The notes beneath the pieces are model-generated. The model saw nothing but the letters and a program-made list of their open reading frames with translations, searched no databases and was not told the origin of the DNA. Below, piece after piece: positions 37,008 to 46,436 of a stretch of DNA of 64,000 nucleotides. The DNA comes from Mycobacterium heidelbergense (GTDB lineage Bacteria; Actinomycetota; Actinomycetes; Mycobacteriales; Mycobacteriaceae). The DNA is taken from contig NZ_AP022615.1 in NCBI RefSeq assembly GCF_010730745.1, forward strand, positions 1,116,001 through 1,180,000, read 5' to 3'. A program made the position numbers and the translations under genes. Positions within the stretch are counted from its first letter, which is position 1, and every line of letters begins with the position of its first letter.

Positions 37008-38366
37008 GTGCCCGCCTCCGATCCGGGGCTGCGGCGCGTGTCGGTTCATGCCGGCGCCGCCGTCGCCGACCTGGCCCTGCCCGCCGCCGTTCCCGTCGCC
37101 GTCCTGATTCCGTCGATCGTCGACATCCTGGAGGGCCGCGGCGTGGACGGTCCCGCCGATCCGGAGGCGCGGCGTTACCGGCTGTGCCGCCCGGGAACGC
37201 CCGCTTTGGATGCGTCGGCGACGTTGGCGCAGAACGATATCCGGGATGGTGCCGTTCTGGTCCTGACCGAGTCCCCGACACGGCCACCCGTCCTCCGCCA
37301 CGACGACGCGGCCGAGGCCGTGTCGGCGACGCTGGAAACGGCCCGGCCCGGGAGTCACGCCCGGCGCGACCGGACGAACCGGCTCGCCGGCGCGGTCGCG
37401 GCGAGCCTCCTGACCGGCATCGGTGCGCTGGCGCTCACCCGAAACACCCTCAGCACCAGCGTTTCCGGCGCCGCGGCATCGGCCGGCGCCGTCGCCCTCC
37501 TCGGTGCGATGGTCGCGCACCGCGCCTATCGGGACGCGACGGCCGGCCTTGCGCTGAGCGTGATCGCCACCGCATTCGCGGCGGTCGCCGGTTTTTCCGC
37601 GGTGCCCGGCGCCCCCGGCATCCCCAACGTGCTGCTGGCCGCGACGGCGGCGGCCGTCGCATCGGTGCTGGCGATGCGCGTATCGGGCTGCGGTGCCGTG
37701 ACATTGACCGCGATCGCCTGCGTCGCGCTGGTCATCGCCGGCGCCGCGCTGGTGGGCGTGCTCACCGCCGCCCCGCCGCACGCCGTCGGCTCGGTTGCCG
37801 CCCTGGCATCCCTCGGCCTGATCGGGGTGGCGGCGCGGATGTCGATCGCGCTGACGGGGCTGTCACCCCGGCCGGCGTCCGCGGCGGAACCAGAGACCGC
37901 GGATCGGCTGGCCGGCAAAGCGATCCGCGCCGACAGCTGGCTGGCCGGCCTGCTCGCCGCATTTTCGTCGTCCGCCGCCGTTGGCGCCATTGCCACGGTG
38001 CTCGCCGGCGCACCGCGGCTGTCCTGCATCGCTTTTGGCGCCCTCACCGGCGCGTTGCTGCTGCTGCGCGCCCGCTCGGTCGACGCCGGAAAGGCGCCGG
38101 CGTTGGTGATCGCCGGAATCGCCGTCACCGCAACGACGTTCGGTGTCGCCGCCCTAAGGATGCCGGAGCACGGGGCATGGATCACCGCGTTGGCGGCAAC
38201 CCTGGCCGCGGCGGCGATCTACCTGGGCTTCGCCGCGATCTCGCTCTCACCCGTGGCGCGCCGCGGCGTCGAGGTCCTGGAGCGTCTGGCGCTGGTCGCC
38301 ATGGCGCCCCTGACTTGTTGGGTATGCGGCCTCTATGGCGCCGTTCGTGGATTGAGCCTCACATGA
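37008..38366 (+). CDS. eccD4: ESX-4 membrane channel protein EccD4
   Basis: From GTG at 37008 (GAAGGGA upstream) the protein has 452 residues; a GTG at 36978 would add ten. An N-terminal ubiquitin-like domain (to ~85: RRVSVHAGAAVADLALPAAV, ALDASATLAQNDIRDGAVLV) is followed by about eleven transmembrane helices from residue ~115. EccD forms the translocation pore scaffold. Orthologue of Rv3448 (467 aa). The stop overlaps the mycP4 start (ATGA). Confidence 0.93.
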   Translation: MPASDPGLRRVSVHAGAAVADLALPAAVPVAVLIPSIVDILEGRGVDGPADPEARRYRLCRPGTPALDASATLAQNDIRDGAVLVLTESPTRPPVLRHDDAAEAVSATLETARPGSHARRDRTNRLAGAVAASLLTGIGALALTRNTLSTSVSGAAASAGAVALLGAMVAHRAYRDATAGLALSVIATAFAAVAGFSAVPGAPGIPNVLLAATAAAVASVLAMRVSGCGAVTLTAIACVALVIAGAALVGVLTAAPPHAVGSVAALASLGLIGVAARMSIALTGLSPRPASAAEPETADRLAGKAIRADSWLAGLLAAFSSSAAVGAIATVLAGAPRLSCIAFGALTGALLLLRARSVDAGKAPALVIAGIAVTATTFGVAALRMPEHGAWITALAATLAAAAIYLGFAAISLSPVARRGVEVLERLALVAMAPLTCWVCGLYGAVRGLSLT

Positions 38367-39661
38367 GGCCATCGCGCCTGCTGGCGGTGGTGGCGGTCAC
38401 GGCGCTGTCTCAGCTGGGAGTGCCGGCAGCACAAGCTATTTCGCCGCCACAGATCGACAACAGGTTGCTGCCGAAGCCGGCCCGGCCGGCGCCACCGTCG
38501 CCGACCGTGCAACGCGAGGTCTGCGCGACGCTGACGGGCGACTCCGGGCCGGCCCGCGACCGGGCCGCGGACCTCGTCGACCTGCCGCGGGTCTGGCAGC
38601 TCACCCGCGGCGCGGGCCAGCGCGTCGCGGTCATCGACACCGGCGTGTCGCGGCACCACCGCCTGCCCGATGTGGTGCCCGGAGGCGACTACGTGTCCAC
38701 CGGCGACGGCACCCAGGACTGCGACGCGCACGGCACCCTGGTGGCCGGAATTATCGCCGCCGCACCGGATTCCAAGGCCGACGGCTTCGGCGGGCTGGCG
38801 CCCGACGCGACCCTGATCGGCATCCGCCAGTCCAGCGCGAAGTTCGCTCCCGCCGGCGACCGGTCCCACGCCGGGGTCGGCGACGTCGACACCATGGCGC
38901 AGGCCATCAGGACGGCCGCCGACCTCGGCGCATCGGTGATCAACGTTTCCTCGGTCGCCTGCGCTCCCGTCGCGTCGGCGCTCGACGACCGCGCGCTGGG
39001 CGCCGCGCTTGCCTACGCGGTCGACGTCAAAAACGCGGTCGTCGTCGCCGCGGCGGGCAACACCGGCGGCGCCGCGCAGTGTCCGCCCCAGCGACCCGAC
39101 GCGACGTGGCAGACCGCCACGGTCGTGGTCAGCCCGGCCTGGTACGACGACTACGTGCTGGCCGTCGGTTCCGTCAACGCCGAAGAGAGGCCGTCGGCCT
39201 TCACGCTCGCCGGGCCCTGGGTGGACGTCGCGGCTCCCGGCGAGGCGGTGACGTCGCTCGGTTCGCAGCCCGTGTCCGGCACCAGTTATGCCGCTCCCGT
39301 GGTCAGCGGGCTGGCCGCGCTGATCCGGGCCCGGTTCCCCGCGCTGACCGCGCGGCAGGTGATGCGGCGCATCGAATCGACCGCGCATCACCCGCCGGCC
39401 GGATGGGATCCGCTCGTCGGCAACGGCGCGATCGATCCCCTGGCGGCGGTCAGCACCGACTTCGGTCCGCCGGCAAACGCCTCCACACCGCCTCCGGTTC
39501 CCGTCCCGATCACCCCGCCGCCGCCCCCACCGCCGCGTCCCGGCGCACCGGGAACCGCGTTGCGCGGCGCGGCCGCCTGCCTTCTGGCGCTAGTGGGAGT
39601 CCTGGCGGTCGGTGCGGCCATGGGCCGGTTGCGGCCCCGCCACCGCGTCCCGGGCGACTGA
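38363..39661 (+). CDS. mycP4: ESX-4 mycosin protease MycP4
   Basis: The 432-residue subtilisin-like protease has a signal peptide (residues 1-25, ending AAQA) and catalytic triad D92 (VAVIDTGV), H123 (DAHGTLVAG) and S308 (GTSYAAP). A proline-rich linker and a C-terminal transmembrane helix (AAACLLALVGVLAVGAAMG) place the domain outside the cytoplasmic membrane. Orthologue of Rv3449 (455 aa). The last 72 bases overlap eccB4 on the other strand. Confidence 0.94.
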   Translation: MRPSRLLAVVAVTALSQLGVPAAQAISPPQIDNRLLPKPARPAPPSPTVQREVCATLTGDSGPARDRAADLVDLPRVWQLTRGAGQRVAVIDTGVSRHHRLPDVVPGGDYVSTGDGTQDCDAHGTLVAGIIAAAPDSKADGFGGLAPDATLIGIRQSSAKFAPAGDRSHAGVGDVDTMAQAIRTAADLGASVINVSSVACAPVASALDDRALGAALAYAVDVKNAVVVAAAGNTGGAAQCPPQRPDATWQTATVVVSPAWYDDYVLAVGSVNAEERPSAFTLAGPWVDVAAPGEAVTSLGSQPVSGTSYAAPVVSGLAALIRARFPALTARQVMRRIESTAHHPPAGWDPLVGNGAIDPLAAVSTDFGPPANASTPPPVPVPITPPPPPPPRPGAPGTALRGAAACLLALVGVLAVGAAMGRLRPRHRVPGD

Positions 39662-41020
39662 CGCGTCCCGCCGGCTCAGTTCCGGCCCGGACGGCAGGAC
39701 CGCCAACACCGGCCAGGGCGCGGGGGTCGGCACCGAAAGACCGAGGTCGCGCGCCGCGTCGTCGTCGTGGATCGCAAACCGCACCCCGGTGTCGGTGACG
39801 AGGTATCGCGTGCCGCCCCGGCCGTTGGTCCGCACGAAGGCGCTCCGGCCGGGCGGCACGTAGACCGCGTCCAGCGCGGGGCCCCGGCCATCGGCCTGCG
39901 CCAGGGTCACCGGCGCCTGGCCGCCCGGCACCGGCAGGCCGGCCCCGGCGAGCAGCGCGATCTCGAAATTTCCGGACGGCAATGGCCTCCCGGCCGCGCA
40001 GACGGTGGCGCCGTCGTCCCACAGGGTTGGCGGCCGGTCGGGAAAACTGGCCACCGGCAGCGTGTCCACGATTGCGGCGGCGCGGATCGCGTCGGGCGCC
40101 ACCGGGATCGGGTTGACGGTGCCCTGCGAATTGCCGAGACGCAGGAGATCGGCGGCCACCCGGCCGATGCGCTGGACCCCGGCGGCCAGGACGACGTAAT
40201 ACTCCTCACCGTCGCCGCGCGTGACGCGCAGCACACCGCCGATCGGCAATCCGGGCAGGCCGGGCGCCTGGCCACCGGCGCCGGGAATGCGTGGGGCGCT
40301 GATCGGCGCCGCCTCGGGCACGGCGTTCAGCAACGCCTGCGAGACCGGCCGCGGCGCGTGGCCCTCCAGCCTGAGGGCCCGCACGACGGCCGGGTCGGCG
40401 ATGTCGACCACCGCCCGCTGCCCGTCGTAGAGCAGGTAGGCCGGCGAACCCGAGGCGGGCGCGACCAGGATGGCCCGGTCTGGGCCGAGGCGATGGACCG
40501 ACGGCCCATCGGTGGGCCCGACGACGACCGTCGTCGCGGCCGCGCCGTCCGTGTCGCAGATCGTCCAGGTCGATTCGTCCGCCGACAGCGGCGTGCCGAG
40601 AAGCTGCGGTGCGCCCGGGATGCCAAGCAGCGGGCCGCGTTTGGTGCGGGCCAGGTCGGATTCGCGGACCGGTCTCGGGTTGTCGGCCGTCGCGGCGATC
40701 AACCGCGCCGAAGACAAGTTCAGCACCGGATGCCACCTGTCGCCGACCCGCACGTACAGCGCCCCGGATGGTTGGGCCACCACGATCCGCGCCCGGTCGA
40801 GCTGTGCGTGCGGCCCGAGCAAACCCAGAACCGCGCATCCCGCCATGGCGACGGCCGCCAGCACGCACCCGGCCGTGAGCGCCGCGGCCTGCCACCGCAT
40901 CGCGCCGTTCACCGCGCCGATGTCCCCGCCCAGCAACGCGCATTCCATGCGGCGCAGCAGAAACCGGTAGCCGCTGACCTGCAGCCGGGTCGTCGGCCGG
41001 CGCGGCGATGATCGGTCCAA
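39590..41020 (-). CDS. eccB4: ESX-4 component EccB4
   Basis: The 476-residue protein has a cytoplasmic start with the EccB signature QVSGYRFLLRRMECALLGGD, one transmembrane helix (WQAAALTAGCVLAAVAMAGC), and a long periplasmic domain. TTG at 41020 is used: GGAGGG lies five bases upstream, and no ATG or GTG precedes the conserved part. Orthologue of Rv3450c (470 aa). Convergent with mycP4 with 72 bases of antisense overlap. No eccE, PE or PPE gene is present, as is normal for ESX-4. Confidence 0.93.
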   Translation of the reverse strand: MDRSSPRRPTTRLQVSGYRFLLRRMECALLGGDIGAVNGAMRWQAAALTAGCVLAAVAMAGCAVLGLLGPHAQLDRARIVVAQPSGALYVRVGDRWHPVLNLSSARLIAATADNPRPVRESDLARTKRGPLLGIPGAPQLLGTPLSADESTWTICDTDGAAATTVVVGPTDGPSVHRLGPDRAILVAPASGSPAYLLYDGQRAVVDIADPAVVRALRLEGHAPRPVSQALLNAVPEAAPISAPRIPGAGGQAPGLPGLPIGGVLRVTRGDGEEYYVVLAAGVQRIGRVAADLLRLGNSQGTVNPIPVAPDAIRAAAIVDTLPVASFPDRPPTLWDDGATVCAAGRPLPSGNFEIALLAGAGLPVPGGQAPVTLAQADGRGPALDAVYVPPGRSAFVRTNGRGGTRYLVTDTGVRFAIHDDDAARDLGLSVPTPAPWPVLAVLPSGPELSRRDASVARDAVAGPQPAHGRTDRQDSH

Positions 41021-41141
41021 AATCCCTCCGGGGGAAGTGTCGAATCCGTCTCCGGCCTCACGGTAGGCCGCAGGTCAACGGCGCCGCGGCGGGTTATCCA
41101 CAGGTCGCCCAGGTTTCGTTGTCCCCGGATCCGGGTAAAAT

Positions 41142-42047
41142 TTGGGGGTGTTTTCTCACCGCATACCTCACCGCACACGCGGCCCTCGGGCGGGCGGCGC
41201 GCGGTCGGCGGGCCGCTGGGTCGGCCTGGGGGCTTCCGCGCTGGTCGCCGCCACCGGCCTGCTGTTCGCCCCCACCGCTGTGCCCGTCGCCTCCGCCGAT
41301 AACTGCCCCGACGCCGAGGTGATCTTCGCGCGCGGCACCAACGAGCCCCCCGGCCTCGGCCGGGTCGGTGACGCCTTCGTCGACTCGCTGCGCCAGCAGA
41401 CCGGCGGCATGAACATCGACACCTACGGGGTGAACTACGCCGCCAGCAAGCTGCAGCTGCACGGCGGTGACGGCGCCAACGACACGATCAATCGCGTCAA
41501 ACAGACGGTGCAGAAGTGCCCGAACACCAAGATCGTGTTGGGCGGCTATTCGCAGGGCGCGTCGGTGATGGACATCGTGGCCGGCGTTCCCATCGGCGGC
41601 ATCAACTGGGGCAGCTCGCTGCCGCCCGAGTACGCCAACAACATCGCGGCGGTTGTCACCTTCGGTGACGTGGCCGACCGCGCCGGCGGAACGCTGCCGA
41701 CCCAGAGCGCGATGCTCGGGTCCAAGGCGATAGACCTGTGCAACCCCAACGACCCGATCTGCCACGCGGGCCCGGGCAACGAGTGGAGCGGGCACACCGA
41801 GGGCTACATCCCCGTGTACACCACGCAGGCGGCGGCTTTCGTCGCATCCAAGCTGCTGACCGGGACCGGCCAGCAGGTGCCCGGCTTTGGGCCGCAGGTT
41901 CCCGGATATGGCCCGCAGACGCCGGTGTACGGCCCGCAGAGTCCGTCGATACACGGGAACGTCCCGCCGTACTCGCCCAACGCGCCGTACCCACCGAACT
42001 CGCCGAATACGCCGAACACGCCGTCTCCCCAGGCCCCGCTCGTCTAG
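41142..42047 (+). CDS. cut3: Cutinase-like serine esterase (Rv3451/Cut3 type)
   Basis: The product (301 residues from TTG 41142, or 299 from GTG 41148) has a signal peptide cleaved after VASA and a cutinase fold: DAEVIFARGTNEPPGLGRVG, nucleophile GGYSQGAS, disulfide pair and acid in DLCNPNDPICH, histidine in WSGHTEGYIP. The tail carries imperfect GPQxPxYGPQ repeats and Pro/Asn-rich sequence. Mycobacterial members are secreted lipases or esterases. Second cutinase gene follows in tandem. Confidence 0.9.
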   Translation: MGVFSHRIPHRTRGPRAGGARSAGRWVGLGASALVAATGLLFAPTAVPVASADNCPDAEVIFARGTNEPPGLGRVGDAFVDSLRQQTGGMNIDTYGVNYAASKLQLHGGDGANDTINRVKQTVQKCPNTKIVLGGYSQGASVMDIVAGVPIGGINWGSSLPPEYANNIAAVVTFGDVADRAGGTLPTQSAMLGSKAIDLCNPNDPICHAGPGNEWSGHTEGYIPVYTTQAAAFVASKLLTGTGQQVPGFGPQVPGYGPQTPVYGPQSPSIHGNVPPYSPNAPYPPNSPNTPNTPSPQAPLV

Positions 42048-42078
42048 GCCGCTCGGGTTCGCGCATTACTATCGGGTG

Positions 42079-42786
42079 ATGACGCGTCGCCCGGTCGATC
42101 TACCGCCACAGGCGAATCCGGGCGGCGGACCACGTGTCGCCAACCGCCTGGCCGGTTTCCGGGCCGCCGCATTGCTCGCCGTGCTGATCGCCCCGGCGGC
42201 CGCGCCCCTGACGGCGGCGATTCCGGTGGCGTCGGCGGCGTGCCCGGGCGCCGAAGTGGTTTTCGCTCGGGGCCGGGAGGAGCCACCCGGGGTCGGTTTC
42301 GTCGGCGGGGCGTTCGTCAATTCGCTGCGCTCCAAGGTGCATGTGCCCGTCGGGGAGTACGGGGTCAACTATCCCGCCGACATCGATCCGGCGAAGGGCG
42401 CCAACGACATGAGCGCCCACGTTCAGTCCATGGCGAAGAGCTGCCCGAACACCCGCGAGGTGCTCGGCGGTTATTCGCTGGGCGCCGTGGCGGCAGACCT
42501 GGTGATCGCGGAGACCAAACCGGGGTTCGGGTTCAGCAACCCGCTGCCGCCGGGTGCGGATCAGCACGTCGCGGCGGTCGCGTTGTTCGGCAACGGCACC
42601 CGGCGCATCCTCGGCCCGGTCCCCGATTTCAGCCCCGCGTTCGCCGGTAAGACGATCGAGGAGTGCGCGAGCGGCGATCCGATCTGTTCGGGCGGCGACG
42701 CGCAATGGTCGTCACACCTGCAGCCCGCATATATCAACTCGGGGCTGGTGGATCAGGCCGCCGGCTTCGCCGCCGCCAGGATCTAA
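42079..42786 (+). CDS. cut4: Cutinase-like serine esterase (Rv3452/Cut4 type)
   Basis: The 235-residue paralogue of the preceding gene starts at ATG 42079. Signal peptide with hydrophobic AALLAVLIAPAAAPLTAAIP, cleaved near ASAA. Cutinase core: GAEVVFARGREEPPGVGFVG, nucleophile GGYSLGAV, EECASGDPIC, histidine in WSSHLQPAYI. It lacks the proline-rich tail of Cut3. In M. tuberculosis Rv3453 and Rv3454 follow; here truA follows at once, with a four-base tail-to-tail overlap. Confidence 0.9.
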   Translation: MTRRPVDLPPQANPGGGPRVANRLAGFRAAALLAVLIAPAAAPLTAAIPVASAACPGAEVVFARGREEPPGVGFVGGAFVNSLRSKVHVPVGEYGVNYPADIDPAKGANDMSAHVQSMAKSCPNTREVLGGYSLGAVAADLVIAETKPGFGFSNPLPPGADQHVAAVALFGNGTRRILGPVPDFSPAFAGKTIEECASGDPICSGGDAQWSSHLQPAYINSGLVDQAAGFAAARI

Positions 42787-43643
42787 CCGGGCCTGCGCAG
42801 GTCCCGGGTGATCATAACCCGCGCCGCCAGTTGGTCGTCCGGCGGATAGTCCACGCCGATCAGCGTCAGCCCGTGCGCCGGGGCGGCGGCGAAGTCGCTG
42901 GATCGGTCTGTCGCGGAAAGCAATTGGCGGCACCACGACGGCGGACGCCGGCGTTCGCCGACGGCCAGCAGCGCCCCTACCAGCGACCGCACCATCGACC
43001 AGCAGAACGCATCGGCGGTGACGTGCACCGTGATCGCATCGCCCTCGCGCGACCAGTCCAACCGCTGCAAGTCGCGGATGGTGGTGGCGCCGTCGCGCCG
43101 ACGGCAGAACGCCGCAAAGTCGTGTAGCCCCAGCAGGTCTCGCGACGCGGCGGCCATCGCGTCCAGGTCCAGCGGGCGCGGCCAGGCGGTGACGTAGCGC
43201 GCCTGGTGCGGCTGCGCGCCGAACGGCGCCGTCGAGAGCCGGTAGACGTAATGGCGTCGCAGCGCCGAGAACCGTGCGTCGAAACCCGCTGGCGCGCGGG
43301 CGATATCGAGGACCCGGACATCGGCGGGCAGGAACCGGCCGAGGCGACGCACCAGGGGCAGGAACTCGGCTTCGCCGGCTCGCGGCGAGCGCGGGTACGC
43401 GTTGGGCAACACCTCAAGGGGCACGTCGACGTGGGCCACCTGCCCGGTCGCGTGCACGCCCGCGTCGGTGCGCCCGGCGCCGCGCAGCCGCACCGGCGTG
43501 CGGAACACCGTCGTCAGCGCCTCGTCGAGGACGCCGGCGACGGTGCGCTGGCCGGCCTGATCCGCCCAGCCCGCGAATTCCGTTCCATCGTAGGCGATGT
43601 CGAGCCGCAGACGGACGTCCTCACTAATTCTCGGTGGCCTCAT
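42783..43643 (-). CDS. truA: tRNA pseudouridine(38-40) synthase TruA
   Basis: The 286-residue enzyme has the catalytic aspartate in RLRGAGRTDAGVHATGQVAH and the family segments LDIAYDGTEFAGWADQ and FCWSMVRSLVGALLAVG. It isomerises U38-U40 in the anticodon arm. The ATG at 43643 overlaps the rplQ end by 20 bases. Orthologue of Rv3455c. Last gene of the rpoA ribosomal cluster. Confidence 0.95.
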   Translation of the reverse strand: MRPPRISEDVRLRLDIAYDGTEFAGWADQAGQRTVAGVLDEALTTVFRTPVRLRGAGRTDAGVHATGQVAHVDVPLEVLPNAYPRSPRAGEAEFLPLVRRLGRFLPADVRVLDIARAPAGFDARFSALRRHYVYRLSTAPFGAQPHQARYVTAWPRPLDLDAMAAASRDLLGLHDFAAFCRRRDGATTIRDLQRLDWSREGDAITVHVTADAFCWSMVRSLVGALLAVGERRRPPSWCRQLLSATDRSSDFAAAPAHGLTLIGVDYPPDDQLAARVMITRDLRRPG

Positions 43644-44175
43644 TAGGCTCGTCGGCCGGGGCCTCCTCGGCCTCGACTTCCTCAGCCTTAGGCTCCTCCG
43701 CCGGAGCTTCCTCGGCCTTAGCCTCCACCGCCGGAGCTTCCTCGGCCGGAGCCGCGGGCGCGGCCGCCTTCGTCGACGCCTTCACCCGGCGCGCCCGATC
43801 GGCCTCCGACGTCACCGTCTTCTCCCGCACCAGCTCGATCACGGCCATGGGAGCGTTGTCGCCCTTGCGCGCCTCGACCTTGATGATCCGGGTGTAGCCA
43901 CCGTTGCGGTCGGCGAAGAACGGCCCGATCTCCTCGAACAGCTTGTGCACGACGTCCTTGTCGCGGATCTTCTTGAGGACCTCTCGACGGTTGTGCAGCG
44001 TGCCCTTTTTGGCGTGCGTGATCAGCTTCTCCGCGTACGGCCGCAGCGCGCGCGCCTTCGGCTCGGTCGTCTTGATCTGGTTGTGCTCGAACAGCGACGT
44101 GGCCAGGTTGGCCAGGAGGGCCTTCTGGTGCGAAGACGACCCGCCGAGGCGGGGGCCCTTGGTGGGCTTGGGCAT
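43624..44175 (-). CDS. rplQ: 50S ribosomal protein L17
   Basis: The 183-residue protein has the L17 core to about residue 120 (MPKPTKGPRLGGSSSHQKAL; HNRREVLKKIRDKDVVHKLF) and then a mycobacterial acidic Ala/Glu/Pro tail of repeated EEAPA/KAEEA units. Last ribosomal gene of the rpsM-rpsK-rpsD-rpoA-rplQ run; overlaps truA. Confidence 0.96.
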   Translation of the reverse strand: MPKPTKGPRLGGSSSHQKALLANLATSLFEHNQIKTTEPKARALRPYAEKLITHAKKGTLHNRREVLKKIRDKDVVHKLFEEIGPFFADRNGGYTRIIKVEARKGDNAPMAVIELVREKTVTSEADRARRVKASTKAAAPAAPAEEAPAVEAKAEEAPAEEPKAEEVEAEEAPADEPNEATEN

Positions 44176-44207
44176 TGCTGACGCTCCTGTCTAGAAGTTC
44201 AAAAGCT

Positions 44208-45251
44208 TTAGAGCTGTTCGGTTTCCGCGTAGTCCTGGTCGTCGTAGGCGCCCTCGGTGGACCAGGTGCCGGTGGCGACGTCGTAGCCCGCGACCTCCGA
44301 CGGGTCGAAGGTGGGCGGGCTGTCCTTGAGCGACAGACCCAGCTGGTGCAGCTTGACCTTCACCTCGTCGATGGACTTCTGGCCGAAGTTGCGGATGTCC
44401 AGCAGGTCGGACTCGGTGCGGCTCACCAGCTCGCCGACGGTGTGCACGCCCTCGCGCTTGAGGCAGTTGTAGGACCGCACGGTCAGGTCCAGGTCGTCGA
44501 TCGGCAGCGCGAACGACGCGATGTGGTCGGCCTCGGCCGGCGACGGCCCGATCTCGATGCCCTCGGCCTCGACGTTGAGTTCCCGTGCCAGGCCGAACAA
44601 TTCGACCAGGGTCTTACCCGCCGACGCCAGCGCGTCCCGGGGGGTGATCGAGCTCTTGGTCTCCACGTCCAGGATCAGCTTGTCGAAGTCGGTGCGCTGC
44701 TCGACGCGGGTGGCGTCCACCTTGTAGGTCACCTTGAGCACCGGCGAATAGATGGAATCGACTGGGATACGGCCGATTTCGGCGCCCGAAGCCCGGTTCT
44801 GCACCGCCGGGACGTAGCCGCGGCCGCGCTCGACGACGAGCTCGACCTCGAGCTTGCCCTTGTCGTTCAGCGTCGCGATGTGCATCTCGGGGTTGTGCAC
44901 GGTCACACCGGCGGGCGGCACGATGTCACCCGCGGTCACCTCACCCGGGCCCTGCTTGCGCAGGTACATGGTGACCGGCTCGTCCTCCTCCGAGGACACG
45001 ACCAGGCCCTTGAGGTTCAGGATGATGTCGGTGACGTCTTCCTTGACGCCGGGCACGGTGGTGAACTCGTGCAGCACGCCGTCGATGCGAATGCTGGTGA
45101 CGGCGGCCCCGGGGATCGACGACAGCAGCGTGCGCCGCAGCGAATTGCCCAGGGTGTAACCGAATCCCGGCTCCAGCGGTTCGATGACGAACTGGGAGCG
45201 GTTGTCGGTGAGGACTTCCTCGGACAGTGTCGGTCGCTGAGAGATCAGCAT
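44208..45251 (-). CDS. rpoA: RNA polymerase alpha subunit
   Basis: The 347-residue subunit starts MLISQRPTLSEEVLTDNRSQ at 45251, as in M. tuberculosis (347 aa); an in-frame upstream codon at 45278 adds an arginine-rich peptide and is rejected. N-terminal dimerisation domain with GNSLRRTLLSSIPGAAVTSI, and C-terminal domain (NCLKREGVHTVGELVSRTES) for promoter UP element and activator contact. Confidence 0.97.
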   Translation of the reverse strand: MLISQRPTLSEEVLTDNRSQFVIEPLEPGFGYTLGNSLRRTLLSSIPGAAVTSIRIDGVLHEFTTVPGVKEDVTDIILNLKGLVVSSEEDEPVTMYLRKQGPGEVTAGDIVPPAGVTVHNPEMHIATLNDKGKLEVELVVERGRGYVPAVQNRASGAEIGRIPVDSIYSPVLKVTYKVDATRVEQRTDFDKLILDVETKSSITPRDALASAGKTLVELFGLARELNVEAEGIEIGPSPAEADHIASFALPIDDLDLTVRSYNCLKREGVHTVGELVSRTESDLLDIRNFGQKSIDEVKVKLHQLGLSLKDSPPTFDPSEVAGYDVATGTWSTEGAYDDQDYAETEQL

Positions 45252-45384
45252 GGTGTTTCTTCTTCTCCTTCTCGGCACCCGCTATTTGATGCCGTTTGGT
45301 TCTCGCGTCGACCCACTTCGCCCGGCTTCGCCGCGCTTGCGATCGCCGCAAGGTTTCCCGCACCGGCCGGCACAGGAAGTCTTT

Positions 45385-45990
45385 TTACTTCGAGTAGTAC
45401 TCGACGATCAGCTGCTCGGCGAGTGGCACGTCGATCTGCGCCCGCTCCGGCAGCTGGTGGATCAGGATGCGCTGGCGCTCCCCCACCACCTGCAGCCAGC
45501 TCGGGATCGGGCGGTCACCCGCGGTCTCCCGCGCGATCTGGAACGGCACCGAGTTCAGCGACTGGTCCCGCACGTCGACGATGTCGTACTGCGACACCCG
45601 GTAGCTGGGGACGTCGACGCGCACGCCGTTGACCGTGAAGTGCCCGTGGCTGACGAGCTGGCGGGCCATCCGGCGGGTGCGCGCCAGCCCGGCCCGGTAC
45701 ACGACGTTGTCCAGCCGGCTCTCCAGGATCCTCAGCAGCTCCTCACCCGTCTTGCCGGGCTGCCGCACCGCCTCCTCGTAGTAGCGGCGGAACTGCTTCT
45801 CCATCACGCCGTAGGTGAAGCGGGCCTTCTGCTTCTCCTGCAGCTGCAGCAGGTACTCGCTCTCCTTGATCCGCGCGCGGCCGTGCTGGCCGGGCGGGTA
45901 GGGGCGCTTCTCGAAGGCCTGGTCGCCGCCGACGAGGTCGGTGCGCAGGCGACGCGATTTGCGGGTAATGGGTCCGGTGTAACGAGCCAT
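45385..45990 (-). CDS. rpsD: 30S ribosomal protein S4
   Basis: The 201-residue protein matches S4: MARYTGPITRKSRRLRTDLV and ESRLDNVVYRAGLARTRRMA, followed by the S4 RNA-binding domain (QLVSHGHFTVNGVRVDVPSY). Primary 16S rRNA binder. The Zn-cysteine motif of some S4 forms is absent, so this is the zinc-free form. Confidence 0.97.
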   Translation of the reverse strand: MARYTGPITRKSRRLRTDLVGGDQAFEKRPYPPGQHGRARIKESEYLLQLQEKQKARFTYGVMEKQFRRYYEEAVRQPGKTGEELLRILESRLDNVVYRAGLARTRRMARQLVSHGHFTVNGVRVDVPSYRVSQYDIVDVRDQSLNSVPFQIARETAGDRPIPSWLQVVGERQRILIHQLPERAQIDVPLAEQLIVEYYSK

Positions 45991-46013
45991 TTCTATTCTC
46001 CTCCTAGACCCTG

Positions 46014-46430
46014 CTAGACCCTGCGCCGCTTCGGCGGGCGGACGCCGTTGTGCGGCTGGGGGGTGACGTCAGAGATCGCGCCGACCTCCAGGCCGGCGGC
46101 CTGTAGCGACCGGATCGCGGTCTCCCGGCCCGAGCCGGGGCCCTTCACGAAGACGTCGACCTTCTTCACGCCGTGCTCCTGCGCCTTGCGCGCGGCGTTC
46201 TCCGCGGCCAGCTGGGCGGCGAACGGCGTCGACTTCCGCGAGCCCTTGAAGCCGACGTGGCCCGACGACGCCCAGGCGATGACGTTGCCCTGCGGGTCGG
46301 TGATCGTCACGATCGTGTTGTTGAACGTGCTCTTGATGTGCGCGGCGCCGTGCGGGACGTTCTTCTTTTCCCGGCGGCGGGTCTTCTGCCCCTTCTTGGC
46401 GGCGCCTGCGGCTTTCTTAGCGGGTGGCAT
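46014..46430 (-). CDS. rpsK: 30S ribosomal protein S11
   Basis: The 138-residue protein carries the S11 signature GPGSGRETAIRSLQAAGLEV and ends QPHNGVRPPKRRRV. A Lys/Ala-rich N-terminal extension is normal for mycobacteria. Six bases separate it from rpsM upstream. Confidence 0.97.
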   Translation of the reverse strand: MPPAKKAAGAAKKGQKTRRREKKNVPHGAAHIKSTFNNTIVTITDPQGNVIAWASSGHVGFKGSRKSTPFAAQLAAENAARKAQEHGVKKVDVFVKGPGSGRETAIRSLQAAGLEVGAISDVTPQPHNGVRPPKRRRV

Positions 46431-46436
46431 ACGGGG

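Noticed and set aside
37184..38362. Fusion of mycP4 to a long upstream extension
   Set aside because: The upstream part is an off-frame reading of eccD4; mycP4 begins with a signal peptide at 38363.
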